Part shown: positions 10,806 through 24,479 of the stretch, piece by piece
Layout of the letters: each line of letters begins with the position of its first letter
Numbering within the stretch: position 1 is the stretch's first letter
Translations under genes and position numbers: made by a program
The notes under the pieces: model-generated
Databases searched by the model: none
The model's input: only the letters and a program-made list of their open reading frames with translations
What the model was told of the DNA's origin: nothing
NCBI GenBank assembly: GCA_001598975.1
Contig: BBXU01002014.1
Span: 1 to 54,492, forward strand
Length of the DNA: 54,492 nucleotides
Direction of reading: 5' to 3'
DNA from: Parachlorella kessleri
Lineage: Eukaryota; Chlorophyta; Trebouxiophyceae; Chlorellales; Chlorellaceae

Positions 10806-11251
10806 GCAGAAGGACAGTAACGGCTGAAGCATGTCCTCTTAGGATTTGGTTTGGCAACATCATGTGTCATTGTGACATATGTGACAAGCTTGGGTAAATT
10901 TGGTTGCAAAGTGTTACCCTCACCTCCACCTTAGTCGGGGGCCAAAAGTCTGCAGGCAAGGTGTACGGCGGAATTGAACAACCATGCATGGTGCTTTGCA
11001 GAAAGTTAAATAGTGTTGTGATGGTCTTGGCGATGGTGATGGTGGTATCGCCGGTATTGTTGTTCCTGCTCCTGCCGCAGGGACCAAAGATACCATTAAT
11101 ACAAGCACACCTCTCAAAACTGTTAGAACATGTACGAAAGTGCAGAGCTGCAAACGAAACTTAAACCGACGCAAGTTGCAGGGCTCGGACAAACAGCGTC
11201 CCTTCTCAAAGTGTTGCAAAGCGCCGCCTCGCCTTGAGCACTCCCACATTC
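10806..11251. other. convergent intergenic region, BTB copy 2 / helicase
   Basis: These 446 bp hold two 3' ends. Repeated ATGGTGATGGTGG-type triplets occur near 11030-11050. No gene was seen. Confidence 0.4.
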
Positions 11252-13764
11252 TCATTCAGCTGCCTGACCCTGCCCCAGCTCCTTGGCCTCCCCATGACTG
11301 ATCTCCACCTCCCTCACAGCCACTCCCAGGCGCCGGCCCAGCTTGTCCACCACAAACCGCTCGCCGCCGCTGACAAGGGAAACCACCGTGCCCGGCCGCC
11401 CTGCCCTGCACATATACATAGCAGTCCATCAGCAATGGCACACTCTTGGGAGGTCGGAAGGACAGGAAATGTACAACAACAACGGTAGATAGCACGGGAA
11501 GGTGCCGGGGCGTGAATTGAGCCATTGCCCATGCACCCCCACAGCAGCCTTGGCTTCCCCTGACACGGCTTGACCCCCGCACAGAACGCCTCGCCAGCTG
11601 TCTCAGCTGCTGTCGCCGCACATTGACTAGAGGCACCACACAAAACAACTGCCCACCGCACCTGCCCGTCCGCCCCGCTCTGTGCGCGTAGTGTGCCGGG
11701 TCTGTGGGCAGCTCCAGGTGGAACACCGCGTCACACTCTGGCACGTCCAGGCCCCGCGCAGCAACATCACTCACGACCAGCGCACGAAGCTTGCCTGCAA
11801 GGGAAGGCGAGCGCTCATATCAGCTCGTCCCATCTCATAAGAAGATCTCACAGGATTGACATGGGCGCAGCAGCATGGGGGTTCTATAAGGGGCAGGTAC
11901 CCAACCCCAAGTTCCGAGCCTACTTGCTGCAACGCAAATCCAGGCCCGTCAAGCCGTCCAAGGCACAGTCACTATACAGAGCCCTACAGCATAACGGCCT
12001 TGCCCATGTCACCACAGTTCGCCTTCAACTCTGTTTGCATGACCAGCCACCCTCAACAAGTACAGACTTGCCCTCTCTGAACGCCTTCAACACTTTTTGT
12101 CGCTCCTGCTTGTCAAGCTCGCCATGTAGGCTGCCGACCGCCATGCCGCGAGCCGTCAGCTTGGCCTACAGCAATACTCAGCCTTCAAGCAAAGTCCCGC
12201 CAGCGGTGCGTGGGCGCCAGGCTAGCCCGCAGGCATCAAACGCAACAGCCCAAGCAGCCAGGCTGCCAGGTAGTGTACATAAAAAGATGCACCCCCAACT
12301 GTGCTCCTCAGTCTGGATACCCTGGCATACATGTTCCCAGTCCAGCTCGTGCCACACCTCCGTGTCTTTGAGCCGCTGCTGGAAGTTCATGAAGACCAGC
12401 GCCCGCTCGACACCCAGCGCATGGATGGCTCGTCTTAGGGTGTCCACCTGCGTGTCATGGAACCGATAAGTGACATTTCACCTATAACCTCATGCGCAGC
12501 ACGACGAGCCCTCATGGGATCCCTCACACAAATGTTCATCTTCGCGGCAAAGGCAACATGCGCAAAGATGGAAAGCCAGACTGGCACAGAGTAACAACCA
12601 AAGCATCATGCCCCCACCTTGTGCTGGGGTGCTGAGGACACGACTAGGTGGGTGAGGTGGGGAGGCATGGAGCCACTCACATCACTGTCCCCCGTGGCAT
12701 AGCCGCCAGCACTGCCTGTGTGAAGAAAATGGCAGTAGTGTGCTTCGCACTCAACCCTACCTCATATAGGTGTATATCCAACAGGATTTCCAAAGGATTG
12801 GTTAACAAAGCCTACCAGGGGCTGTATGCGCTGCTGGGAAGTTCATGCCAAACATGGGTTTCCAACCCCTTCTAGACCTAACCATCATCACCGTACAATA
12901 CCAGTGTCGGTACTCCTAGTGCCTGTTGTCCGGAAAGCACCCTAGTGCAGGCTTGACCAGTGCCTGGCCTGGCCCAGGCACGCCAGACCGCCTTGCACGC
13001 GCGGCGACATCCCTTTTACCAACCACGACCAGCCGCCCACCTGTGGTGGTAGGGTAGTCCACTGCAGGGCTGACACTTGTTGCTCCCGGCCGCCCCCACC
13101 CCCAAGAAGGCTTAGGCCCTTCTCCAATACTAGCGCTGCTGCTGCTGCTGTTGCTGCTAGCGCTGCTGCTGTCAGCGGTGCTCAGGCCTTCTCTACTGAG
13201 GTTGACGGCTGCGGCTGTCTGCTGCTCTGCCAGTCCGTCAGCTGCAGCGACCAGCGCTGAAGCTGCAGTGCCCACAAACACCTGCCGCAGCCAGAGAGGA
13301 GACACCTCAGCCCTAGGTGGTTGTATATTGTTGACAGAGACGGCAGGGGTCTTACTAGCAGAGCTCGTGTACCATCTGTGCGGGTGCGTCATCACGCAGC
13401 CCAGTCAGCACTGACATTGACATTTTAGGGTTTAGGGTTCAAGCCCAACCCATGTGCATCCTCATGCGCTAAGCGAGCATGCATCAGAAGCGCATGCAGA
13501 AGCTCGGGAAACCATCCACAGCTCATGCCATCCACGCCTGGATGGTGCGATATGGCAACATGCCTTTGCCTTGCATGCGGTTCTATTGCCACACCCACCC
13601 TCACGCACCTTGCGTGGGTCTGGGCACCAGGGCTGGCAGTGCAGCAGCACCTTGGGCGTGAGAGTGGCCGACACCAGGATGGTCTGCCGCCCGCTTTCCA
13701 CCCTCTTGCCGCAATGCTCTGCACACCATGCCAGCTGGGAGTGATTTGCTCTCCAACAACAACC

Positions 13765-13800
<36 letters not shown>

Positions 13801-15513
13801 GTGGCACGGTAGGTCCCACAGCACCCGCTCCCACTGCTTGATGCAGTGTAAGGAGGAGGCAGCTCACACAACCGCTAAAATGCGGTGCCCAGCCTTTCCA
13901 CCCTTCCCTGTCTGCCGCATGGAGGGCTTGCCTGTAATCCGAGACATCTCCTCACGGAACTGGGGAGCCAGCAGCTGATCCGCCTCGTCAAGCACCAGGA
14001 TGCCACACTTGTGCGTCTGCAAACTGGCAAATCTTGCAATAGCACATGAAGACAAGGGGTCTCGACCCATGCCTGCCAGTCCGCCCAGTGGAAGGCTCCA
14101 AACAATACAAGGCCCCCTGCATAGACCCCTGTCAGCCCAGTATACCCGTACCTCCTCTCGGATCGCATTACCTGCCACCCTAAGTAAATACATGGCCCCA
14201 GCCCCCTCTGAGCACTTCCGCACTTCAAGTTCTTCCCCTCGTGTCAGGTCAGGAAATCCCCAGGCAAGCTCTTCTGCAGCCAGCACATGCAGCTGCCAAC
14301 GCGCCTGCAGTGCTCCGTCCCTGGAAAGCTCGGCAATGCGACCTGGGGTGCCGACAACCAGGAAGGGCTTGTATGCCTTCAGCGCTTCCTTCTGCCGTAT
14401 CATGTTGGCCCCTCCTGCAGCAAGCAACGCACATCAGGCCACTGATGTGCCCTCCTCAACTGACGCTGTCCCTTCCTACTAGAGTGCCAAGGAAGTGCTC
14501 AACATGGACGAGCCAGGTCACCGTCATTCATTCCCAGTTCCCACCACAGCGGTGGAAAGCACAGCCTGCCTCAAACCGTGCAGAACGTGCTGCCGCCGCA
14601 CCTATGCACTGCTGCACCGCACGCTTTGCCGACTCCGGCAGCAGCCCCTGCGCCACCCGCAGGATCTGCATGGCCAGCTCTCGAGAGGGCGCCACCACCA
14701 CCGCCTGCACGGTCCCCGCGCTGCCAGCGGTTTTGCGGGTGACGCCCGCCCACTCTGCCTCTGCTCGCTGAATGGCCAGGCTCATGACTGGCAGCAGGTA
14801 TGCTAGGGTTTTGCCGGAGCCTGCAGAATGTCGTCAAGGCAGTAGCTAAGGATTGGTATACAGGCCACAGAGTGTTGGACCTCGTACACAGCATAAACCA
14901 GTATCACAGGTTTGTTTACCATGCACGCCGGCTGAACAAGTGCGCGATTTTTCTTTTAGGCAGGCTGTGACCCAGGCCGTACCTGTATAGCTCTGGACCG
15001 CCACGTTGGCCCCTGTGAGGATCTCAGGGATGGCCGCGCGTTGCACGTCAGTGGGTTCGGTGATGCGCTGAAACCTCAGGGGTTCCTGTGCACAGTGCCA
15101 CTTGGGGGGATTTCGTCCTCAACTCCGTTTCCAGCTGACTGATAGCAAGCAGCAGTCTTACAAGGTTTGACCAGCGTAGTCTATGACTGCAGCAGGGGCA
15201 AGCACGAAACGGTCCTACTGCCTTGGGAGCTCAGGAAGTGCCTCACCAAAAGCCTTTCGTCCACCCCCAGGGCCTTGAACTTGGACTGGACACTATCTGC
15301 CCTTTCAGTCTCCTGCTGTGGCGAGCTTGCTGCAGCGGCTGCGGGCTTGAGCGAGAATAGTGGCAAGGTCCTCGGCACCGGCTTACGCTGCACCGTCCCA
15401 GTGAAACTGTGGGATGAACTCTTGTCCAAACCTCTTGATATAGCAAAACGGCGAAGCAGTAATGGAGCTCGCAAGAACTGGCGTGGCATGCAGTGCTGCA
15501 TGATTGTTGCCAT
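11252..15513 (-). CDS. RH47: DEAD-box RNA helicase, RH47/ISE1-like, probably organellar
   Basis: Twelve exons: 15513-15247, 15085-14983, 14820-14602, 14414-14305, 14016-13932, 13718-13609, 13281-13041, 12715-12618, 12447-12358, 12165-12072, 11794-11662, 11405-11252. Phases agree throughout and give 567 residues, close to the plant RH47 length. The N terminus (MPRQFLRAPLLLRRFAISRG) is Arg-rich and acid-free, like a mitochondrial presequence. Motifs in order: Q-motif region EPTDVQRAAIP; I GSGKT (124-128); Ia PSREL; Ib TPGRIAE; II DEAD (243-246); III SAT (278-280); V ARGLDVPE; VI HRAGRTGR. QSYTG before GSGKT and the GGANMIRQKEALK region are typical of RH47. Exon 7 inserts a Ser-rich linker between motifs III and IV. 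Three introns use GC donors (after 14305, 13932 and 12072). Plant RH47 (ISE1) acts in mitochondrial RNA metabolism. Confidence 0.88.
13424..13437 (+). repeat. two TTTAGGG telomere-type units (telo-box)
   Basis: Two perfect adjacent plant/algal telomere heptamers lie in the intron between helicase exons 6 and 7. Two units are too few for a telomeric relic to be certain; telo-boxes also act as promoter elements in plants. Confidence 0.6.
13765..13799 (+). repeat. (GCA)n microsatellite
   Basis: About twelve uninterrupted GCA triplets lie in the intron between helicase exons 5 and 6. Probably length-variable. Confidence 0.9.
14118..14178. repeat. dispersed short repeat copy
   Basis: Closely resembles 7515-7580 (CCCTGTCAGCCC, GTATACC, CCTCCTCTC, GATCGCAT). 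It lies in helicase intron 4, where it makes the frame after exon 4 look open. Confidence 0.55.
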
Positions 15514-15800
15514 GCTGCCCTGTGCAAGTTATCTGATAAATTCAGTAGTGCTTCCCAGCTTCCCTGCATACTCTGAAGAGTTGTCCTCCTAGTCGTCGCA
15601 CTTGGCGCCCCGCCTCCAACGTGGCACTGCCACTGACCAGCGACCATCAGCAAGCCAGGGTACGCCAATAGCATCATTTCAACCTTGCAGACGGCTGCTG
15701 TAGCCCCTTAATGCGGACGTCGAAAACGAACTCAAGTGCGGGGTTGATCAGTTTAAGTGCCGGCAGGGTCCTGCCAGCAAACTCCACCTTGAACTTGTAG
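15514..15800. promoter_or_regulatory. divergent intergenic region, helicase / LIP2
   Basis: Only 287 bp separate the two start codons, so the two probable mitochondrial genes may share a bidirectional promoter. No specific element was recognised. Confidence 0.4.
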
Positions 15801-17567
15801 ATGGTGGCAACCCTCTTCTCGCCTCGGTGCTCGGCCTTTGGAGCCCAGCGGAGCCAGCAGACACCTTCCAGCCCTGGACTGTCCCCGCAACCCGCAAGTT
15901 GGCGTCAGAAACCCAGAAGTGCTGCTCGTCAGCCTCAGTTGCAGGAGGCAGGGGTGCAGTTGCCCTCAGAGCCTTCAAACCCAGCAGGCAGCACCTCTCC
16001 TGCCTGCAGCTGTCTCACAGTTCAGCTCCACGACCTCAGCAACCAACTGATTCGATATGAACAGGTAGGATGGCTTGTGCAAAACTGCTCGTTTTCAGTG
16101 TGCTTCGCAGAGCGATTGACCACCTGTGGCCTTAAGAGCTGTTCAGGTTGTATCGTACAGGCGTGGCAGCTTCAGAAAGATCTGGTTGAGCAAGTCTGCC
16201 GGGAGGCAAGCACAACGGCGCCAGGTGAGGATGGCGAGTGCCGTTGCCTTTGTGGACGTTATTCTGCACACTCCTTGCTGAGCGGAGATGGCAACCGTAT
16301 TTCTTAAGGGTGTTGTGGCTGGCTCATTGTCCAATTGGTTATTAGGACTCCTTCCGACTGCAAATTTGCTGGTAAGGAAATTGGTGCTCTTCTGCAGGGG
16401 GATCAGCTGGAGCAGTGATTCTTTTGCAGCATCATCCAGTGTATACGCTGGGAGCTGGCAGCACTGAGGGCCACCTTCGCTTCGATCCAGCCGCCAGCCC
16501 GCTGCCTCTTTTCAGGACAGAACGAGGCGGAGAGGTGGGCAGGCCCTTTTTATGTTGACATCCCCTGGTCTTCCTTGCCTGGCAGCGCGCTGATCAGGCC
16601 TCAGAAAGGAGGCAGCCCGCGCATATTGGACCGAAGTCTGCCTGGTCATGGCAGGCTGCAGCTGTCAGTCTCCTACCACAGCTTCTGCAAATGGGCAAAC
16701 ATCCTACGCACCACTTACCACCCTGGTGTCACTTGTAGTCCCCGACTCTCAACAACAGGCCCTGCACACAGACCTTCATATGTGGGCTGCCCTCCCTCCA
16801 GGTCACATATCATGGACCTGGCCAGCTAGTGATGTACCCCATCCTCAACCTGCGCCTCTTCCGGCAAGACCTGCACTGGTACCTTCGCAGCCTGGAGGAG
16901 GTCATCATCAGGTGGGTGATGGCCGGCTTGGCAGGGCCTGAACCACCAGCAGCCTGTGCCAGCCAGGGTTACCGCCAGTATCTGATAACATGTTACCTTC
17001 ACTAGCCAGCTGCTTCCCGCCTTGCGCATCGTGTTTTCCTGCATGGCATGCTTGTTTTACTCGAACACAGTTGACAGCCTTCCCTTCGCCACACAAGACC
17101 TGCATCAAACCTGCATAATGTGCAGGGCCCTTGCGGAAGTCTCGGGCCTGAAAGGCGAGCGCATACAGGGCCTCACCGGCGTATGGGTGGGCGGCTCCAA
17201 GGTTGCCGCCATTGGCGTCAGGGCCTCCCGCTGGGTGACGTACCACGGCCTGGCCCTGAACGTTGCCATGGACCTGACGCCCTTCCAGCAGATCGTGCCT
17301 TGTGGCATAGCCGACCGTGGTGTGACCAGTGTGGAGCAGCTGCTGGCTGGCCTGGAGAGGCAGACTGGAGAAGCACATGGGGAGATAACTGAACAGGGCA
17401 GCACAGCAGCAGCCGCTGGGCTGGATGCGGCCTTGTTGGAAACAGGTGTAGCTTTGGCTACAGCAGCAACTGAAGCGCATGAGCGGCAGCAGCTTTTGGA
17501 GGAGTACAGGCATGGGCTGCTGGAAGCCTTTGAGGAGGTCTTTGGGGTGGAGCTGCGGCCGGGTTAG
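15801..17567 (+). CDS. LIP2: octanoyl-ACP:protein N-octanoyltransferase (LIP2/LipB)
   Basis: Exons 15801-16064, 16161-16224, 16398-16534, 16802-16911 and 17126-17567 are in phase and give 338 residues. Residues 1 to about 70 are Ser/Arg-rich with few acids, like an organelle transit peptide. The catalytic domain shows [11 protein letters not shown], the substrate-binding [13 protein letters not shown], and [20 protein letters not shown] followed by PCGI. The conserved Lys (217) and Cys (251) are 34 residues apart, the spacing of the E. coli LipB catalytic pair Lys135/Cys169. The enzyme moves octanoate from acyl carrier protein to lipoyl domains, the first step of lipoate synthesis for pyruvate dehydrogenase and glycine cleavage. 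A C-terminal helical extension of about 65 residues has no obvious function. Whether it goes to mitochondria or plastid cannot be decided from sequence alone. Confidence 0.92.
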
Positions 17568-17952
17568 ACCTGGCTGGTCTTTTGCAGGGTTTGCGCTGTG
17601 TGGCTTTTCCTGCTGCTAGTTTTCTGTTGGGAGCTTTGGGTGGAGTTGCCACACTCTTGGCCCCACCATGCATAGTTATGGCGCGAGGGGTGACCGGCGA
17701 CCCATGTTTGATGAAGCTCCTGAATTCAAGAAGTGCTTTCTGGTGACTCGAGTGCTAGAGGCTTGCAGGGAGGGCGCCCTCGTTCATATCTCTGACATCC
17801 AAGGGTGCCGCCCCTGCTGTGCCACGCTGGCAATCGCGCGTCGAAATCTGACAGGAGCAAAGAAGGGCAGCCTTGCTTGACCTCAATAGCGTTGGTTGTT
17901 ACACGTTGCTTGATCAGCCCAGGTTACCGAGACTGCTTGGGTTGCCACGCTG
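17568..17952. other. intergenic region, LIP2 / first hydratase
   Basis: These 385 bp should hold the LIP2 3' UTR and the hydratase promoter. A 70-codon open frame from 17668 has no recognisable motif and is not called. Confidence 0.4.
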
Positions 17953-20865
17953 ATGCTGCGCACGGCAGGGAGGCTCCTTTTGCCCCGCACAACCCAAGCC
18001 ATAGCTCCGGCAGTGTGCCAGTTGCTCAACTTCATTTCAGCACCTGCAGATGCGGGGGTATCGTTGCCCCGCTATGGGTTGTTGAACCCTTGGCAAGCCG
18101 CTGCGAATTGTCGTCCCTTCACGAGTGGAGACGCCTGGGAGAGCCTTAAGGACAGTTACAATGACATCAGAGTAGCTTTAGAGGGCCCTGTGGCCACCAT
18201 CACCCTTCACAGGCCGGAGGCACTGAACGCACTTAACACCAACGTAGGTGGCTGCTAAACACACTGCTGAACGCCATTTGGGTGCATATAGCCCCAACCT
18301 GCCGATATTTCGTGGAGAATATGGGTGTGGCATTGGCAGCATAAATAAAAGAAACCCAACTCTACACCATTCTGCGGAGTCCCAGTTGGGCTTGCTCCTC
18401 TCTCGCTGGTAGTAGTGGCTGGCGATGCCAGCTTAACGAGGTTGTTGATGCCGCAGGTGATGAGCGAGGTGGTCTCTGCAGCCATGTTCCTGGATCGAGA
18501 GCTGCCGTCTGTGAAGACAATCATCATCACGGGGTCAGGCAAGAAGGCCTTCGCAGCTGGGGCAGACATCAAGGAGATGAGCACCATCTCTTACGCCGAC
18601 GTGAGTGACAAAGCATAGCACTCACATGCACTGCTGGTGGTAGTAGCATGATCATTACGCCCGGCTGAGGCGAGTGGTCATGGGCAGCAGGTGGCTGCCT
18701 CTGCTGCTGCGTGGGATAGCGGTGCTGCAACCACCCTGTGTTTCCAATGTAAGGGGACGCATATGTCGGACTTCACCTAGGGCACTTAGCCGTGCTTTTC
18801 TAGTCGGGGTCAAACACTTATCTGACATCAGGTAGCTAGTGTTGGCCCTTAGGCGTTTCAAGGTATGCAAGGTGGGCACTTGATATGGATGTGTTCCCAG
18901 CCTTGTGAGCCTGAAATATGCAAGCCCACCCTTCTCCACAGAACTGTCGGCCTTGCTTCCACCACCGGCCCACTCCCCACCATTTGTCCCCTCGTGCCCC
19001 GCAGCAGCCACTTCATGCTTGGGCGGTGTGGGCACCCAGGTACCTATATCGGCCCTATCAAACTTTTGACTGCAGGCCAACACAAGCAGCTGCAGCAATG
19101 TAGCAGCAGAAATCTAGTGCAAGTCTATGTCCCTGAGGCCAAGTAGAGTCCTGGCATGCAGGCCTACAACAAGCAGCTGCTGAACGGCTGGGACACCCTG
19201 CGCAACATACGCAAGCCTATCATTGCTGCTGTCAACGGATACGCCCTGGGGGGCGGCTGCGAGCTAGCCATGATGTGTGACATCATCATTGCGAGCGACA
19301 ATGCGTCCTTTGGGCAGGTGGGGGGCTTGCCAGCTAGGTAGCGTAGACCTGCCGGCTGGTGTGGGTGTGGTGGACTGGGGCGATTGAGGTACCCCTGAGT
19401 GGGTGGGTGGGAAATGCTATCCAGCCCATGCGCTCTTCAGGTCCTCTGCGTGTCTGGCAACCGGGTGAAGGCGGGTTACGTGTCTCCTAGACATGTGTGC
19501 ATTCCGGTATAGCCGGACACAAGTGCAGTCAAGCACACAGGCTTTCGTCCTTTCAGCGGCACCTCAACCGTGCTTCCCAATGTCGACTAATCAACGCGGA
19601 CTGTGCCACCACCTCCAGCCTGCCTCTGTGTATGTGTGCTGCCCTGTGTGCAGCCTGAGATCACGCTGGGCGTCATCCCCGGCATGGGCGGCACCCAGCG
19701 GCTGACAAGGGCGGTGGGGAAGTCACGGGCCATGGAGATGATCCTGACCGGCGCCCGCATCAGTGCGGCAGAGGCGGCCAAGATTGGGCTCATTAGCAGG
19801 GTGGTGCCTCAGGATGAGCTGCTGCCTGAAGTGAAGAAGGTGAATGATTAGTCTTTCTGTGTATACATGGCAAGGGCAAGGTGGATTGAGGGCTGTAGGT
19901 AGGGCGTGTAGCCACCTGTGGCTGTACTGTGTATGTCAGGCTTAGTCATGGCAGGGAGGGTTCCTTGCTCCGAGGATAATATGGGGACTGAGCTTGACGT
20001 GATCTGTGCAAAATGCCCAACCGCCAGTTGGGCAACAAGTTTTGGTTCACATGAGTTGCCCTTGGTGGCCCGCACTAGGCACATAGCCACTACGCGCTCA
20101 TAACAAGGCTTGTTAGCTGGTAGGAAGTTTAGAAGATCACACTTACACCGCCCACGGCTGTAGCCACTTTGTGTGAGTGGTGCGGTTGCTGCAAATGGAC
20201 ATGCCAGGCTACAGAAGGCCTGGATCAGAATGCCAAGGTGATACCGTTCCTCACTGCACTACAGGTTGCACAAAAAATCGCGGAGTACTCGCTCCCTGTC
20301 GTGTCAAAGGCCAAGGAGGCCGTGAATATAGCACATGAGATGTCACTGCAAGGTGAGCCAAGCTTACCTGCCACTGCTTGTACAACCATGTTGTTATAGC
20401 GGCAGGCGGTATGAATAAGGAATAAGTAGCTGTGAAGTGGCAGTGCTGGGGGCAGGTATGCTCTGAAGGCCTGCATGAGTGACTGACCGTTTGGCATCAC
20501 CCCAGCTATTACTGTACAGCATCCAAGCTAGGTGCCTTGTTGGATGAATTTCTGGAATGTGCTTGATGCCTGGGTGGGTGAAACCCGGACCCAGGGGTCC
20601 CTGGCTGCCTCCCTGCTCCTCCTATGCTGCAGGGAGCTCGCGCATGAGAGGTGATACGAACAGAGCAACAAATAGCTGGCAGATATAGGGTACACTCCGG
20701 GGGTAAGGGGCCTTGCCTGAGCCCCCTTGCTGCTGTGCCTGCTCTGCTGCAGAGGGGCTGCGCTTTGAGAAGCGCGAGTTCTGGTCCTGCTGGAGCCTCG
20801 ACGACCAGAAGGAGGGCATGGCGGCCTTTGTGCAGAAGCGCAAGCCGGACTTCAAGAACAAGTAG
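17953..20865 (+). CDS. ECHS1: enoyl-CoA hydratase, mitochondrial type (copy 1)
   Basis: Exons 17953-18243, 18457-18600, 19162-19317, 19654-19839, 20265-20352 and 20753-20865 encode 325 residues. The protein belongs to the crotonase family: [10 protein letters not shown] (oxyanion hole), [14 protein letters not shown] with Glu179, and [22 protein letters not shown] with Glu199. The two glutamates are 20 apart, as in rat mitochondrial hydratase (Glu144/Glu164). The enzyme hydrates trans-2-enoyl-CoA in beta-oxidation or branched-chain amino acid breakdown. The N terminus ([19 protein letters not shown]) has Arg, Thr and no acids, typical of a mitochondrial presequence. A convergent paralogue with the same intron positions follows at 21683-23888. 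Confidence 0.92.
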
Positions 20866-21682
20866 CCCGCAGGCGGCGCCAGGGGATAGTAAGAAATGGC
20901 CCTGGGCTGACCGCGTGTCTGCCACGGTCACACTTGCAGGTCCAAAAGTGCTCATACCACCGCTGCAACATGGAGCAGGCCATATTACCCTTTCCTCTCT
21001 TGTCGCTTTTGTCTGCAGGCCCTGAACAGGGGCTCCAATTTCTGTTCCGGCTTCAGTTTCCAGCTGTCTTGCTCTTGCTTGCTACTGTGTTGCCAGCTGT
21101 TCGCTACTTGCAACTTGGTTTGGAGATGACTTCCTCTTCCCTTAGAACATTACCTCGCCTTTGGCAAACTGTGGTAGCTGCATCGACAGGTGCCAAGCAG
21201 AAGAGAGCAAGAGAGGTTCAAAGAACAGCAGGACAATACATAACGAGCAAAGCAGAAAATCCAAGTAGCAATACTGGACGGCAGGTAGAGCAGAAGAGTA
21301 AGCAAGTGCAGCCTCCTTTCGAAGCTGAGGAGGTGCATGAGGAAGCATTTCAGGGGCAGGGCCCACGCATGCTGCACACCCCAGGGGCCCTTGTACGATT
21401 ATCTATACACACATACAAAGACCAGGACTCAGCCAACCCCAGAGCATAATTGCATCCACCTGTCAGTAAACCAACCCTCATCTGTTAGCACTGACTGCCA
21501 CCCTCAACAACAACCCAGTTCTTATTTAAAATTCGTTCCAAGGCCAAAGACAGCCACAGCAGGCGGCCTCCCTTTCCAGGAGGGTGATACCACCGGTGGG
21601 CCAGGCAGATGCAGCGTTTGCAGATACAACTCCAGTTAGCTGCCATGAACCCCCTTGCCAGCTCCGGGCCATTTCACCGACA
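20866..21682. other. convergent intergenic region between the two hydratases
   Basis: These 817 bp contain both 3' ends and, at about 21447-21515, a copy of the dispersed short repeat. An open frame at 20934-21449 (+) has no recognisable motif and is probably chance. Confidence 0.4.
21447..21515. repeat. dispersed short repeat copy, diverged
   Basis: It shares the order TTGCATCCA, CCTGTCAGT, CTCATCTGTTAGCACT, CTGCCACC with the copies at 7431 and 7925, but with more differences. Confidence 0.35.
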
Positions 21683-23888
<2,206 letters not shown>

Positions 23889-24479
23889 GACTTGTGATCC
23901 AAGGGTGGTCACAGCTGCTTACGGTGTGGTGGCAGTGATCAAAGTAGGGTGGATGAGGGCAGCGTGAAATATGAGTTATCCTAGGGGCACTCTTCAGGGA
24001 GGAAGGGCATAAGCGAACGGCTTAAGTGTCCATATGCCAGCTCAGCATTACGAAGTTTACCAAGGCCTGGGGTGAAGTTCCTGTAATGTGCACATCTTTT
24101 GACTCCCAAAACACAGGAGTAACTCGTACTTGCAGCTTCAGTCCCTGTTTCTGAGGCCGTCTTCTGGAGTCGAGGACAGTTCACGGGCATAGTCCTGCCC
24201 TAGAGTATTACGTGACCAAACGAAACCCACACTGTTGTAACAGCTCCAAACAAGGCTTCCACAGGGACTGTAGCAGACTCCAGTGTCATCGCCGTTTGCC
24301 AGGCAACAGTGTATGGCCGTGCGAGGGCAGGGCAAGCTGAGGCCAATATAGAACCGTAGAAGGCAGTGTAGCGTGAGTGAAACGCCTGGTTGTAGGCACT
24401 GCTGGTGGCTCTTTGTGGCACAAGTGACTGTACTAGCACTGCGTATTTACTCAGCCCTTGTCGCATATGCAGGATGCAG
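23889..24479. promoter_or_regulatory. divergent region, peroxisomal hydratase / PEX11
   Basis: About 591 bp separate the starts of two genes that both concern peroxisomes, so co-regulation from a shared promoter is plausible. No specific binding site was recognised. Confidence 0.4.

Noticed and set aside
11693..12469. 258-codon open frame on the plus strand
   Set aside because: It crosses several helicase exons and introns in antisense and has no motif.
13424..13437. telomere or chromosome end
   Set aside because: Only two TTTAGGG units inside an intron, with genes on both sides.
14153..14304. extension of helicase exon 4 to a GT donor at 14152, adding about 50 residues
   Set aside because: The added part contains a dispersed repeat and interrupts a conserved stretch between motifs Ib and II; a GC donor at 14304 fits the family better.
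17668..17880. 70-residue open frame between LIP2 and hydratase copy 1
   Set aside because: No recognisable motif; it fits a 3' UTR by chance.
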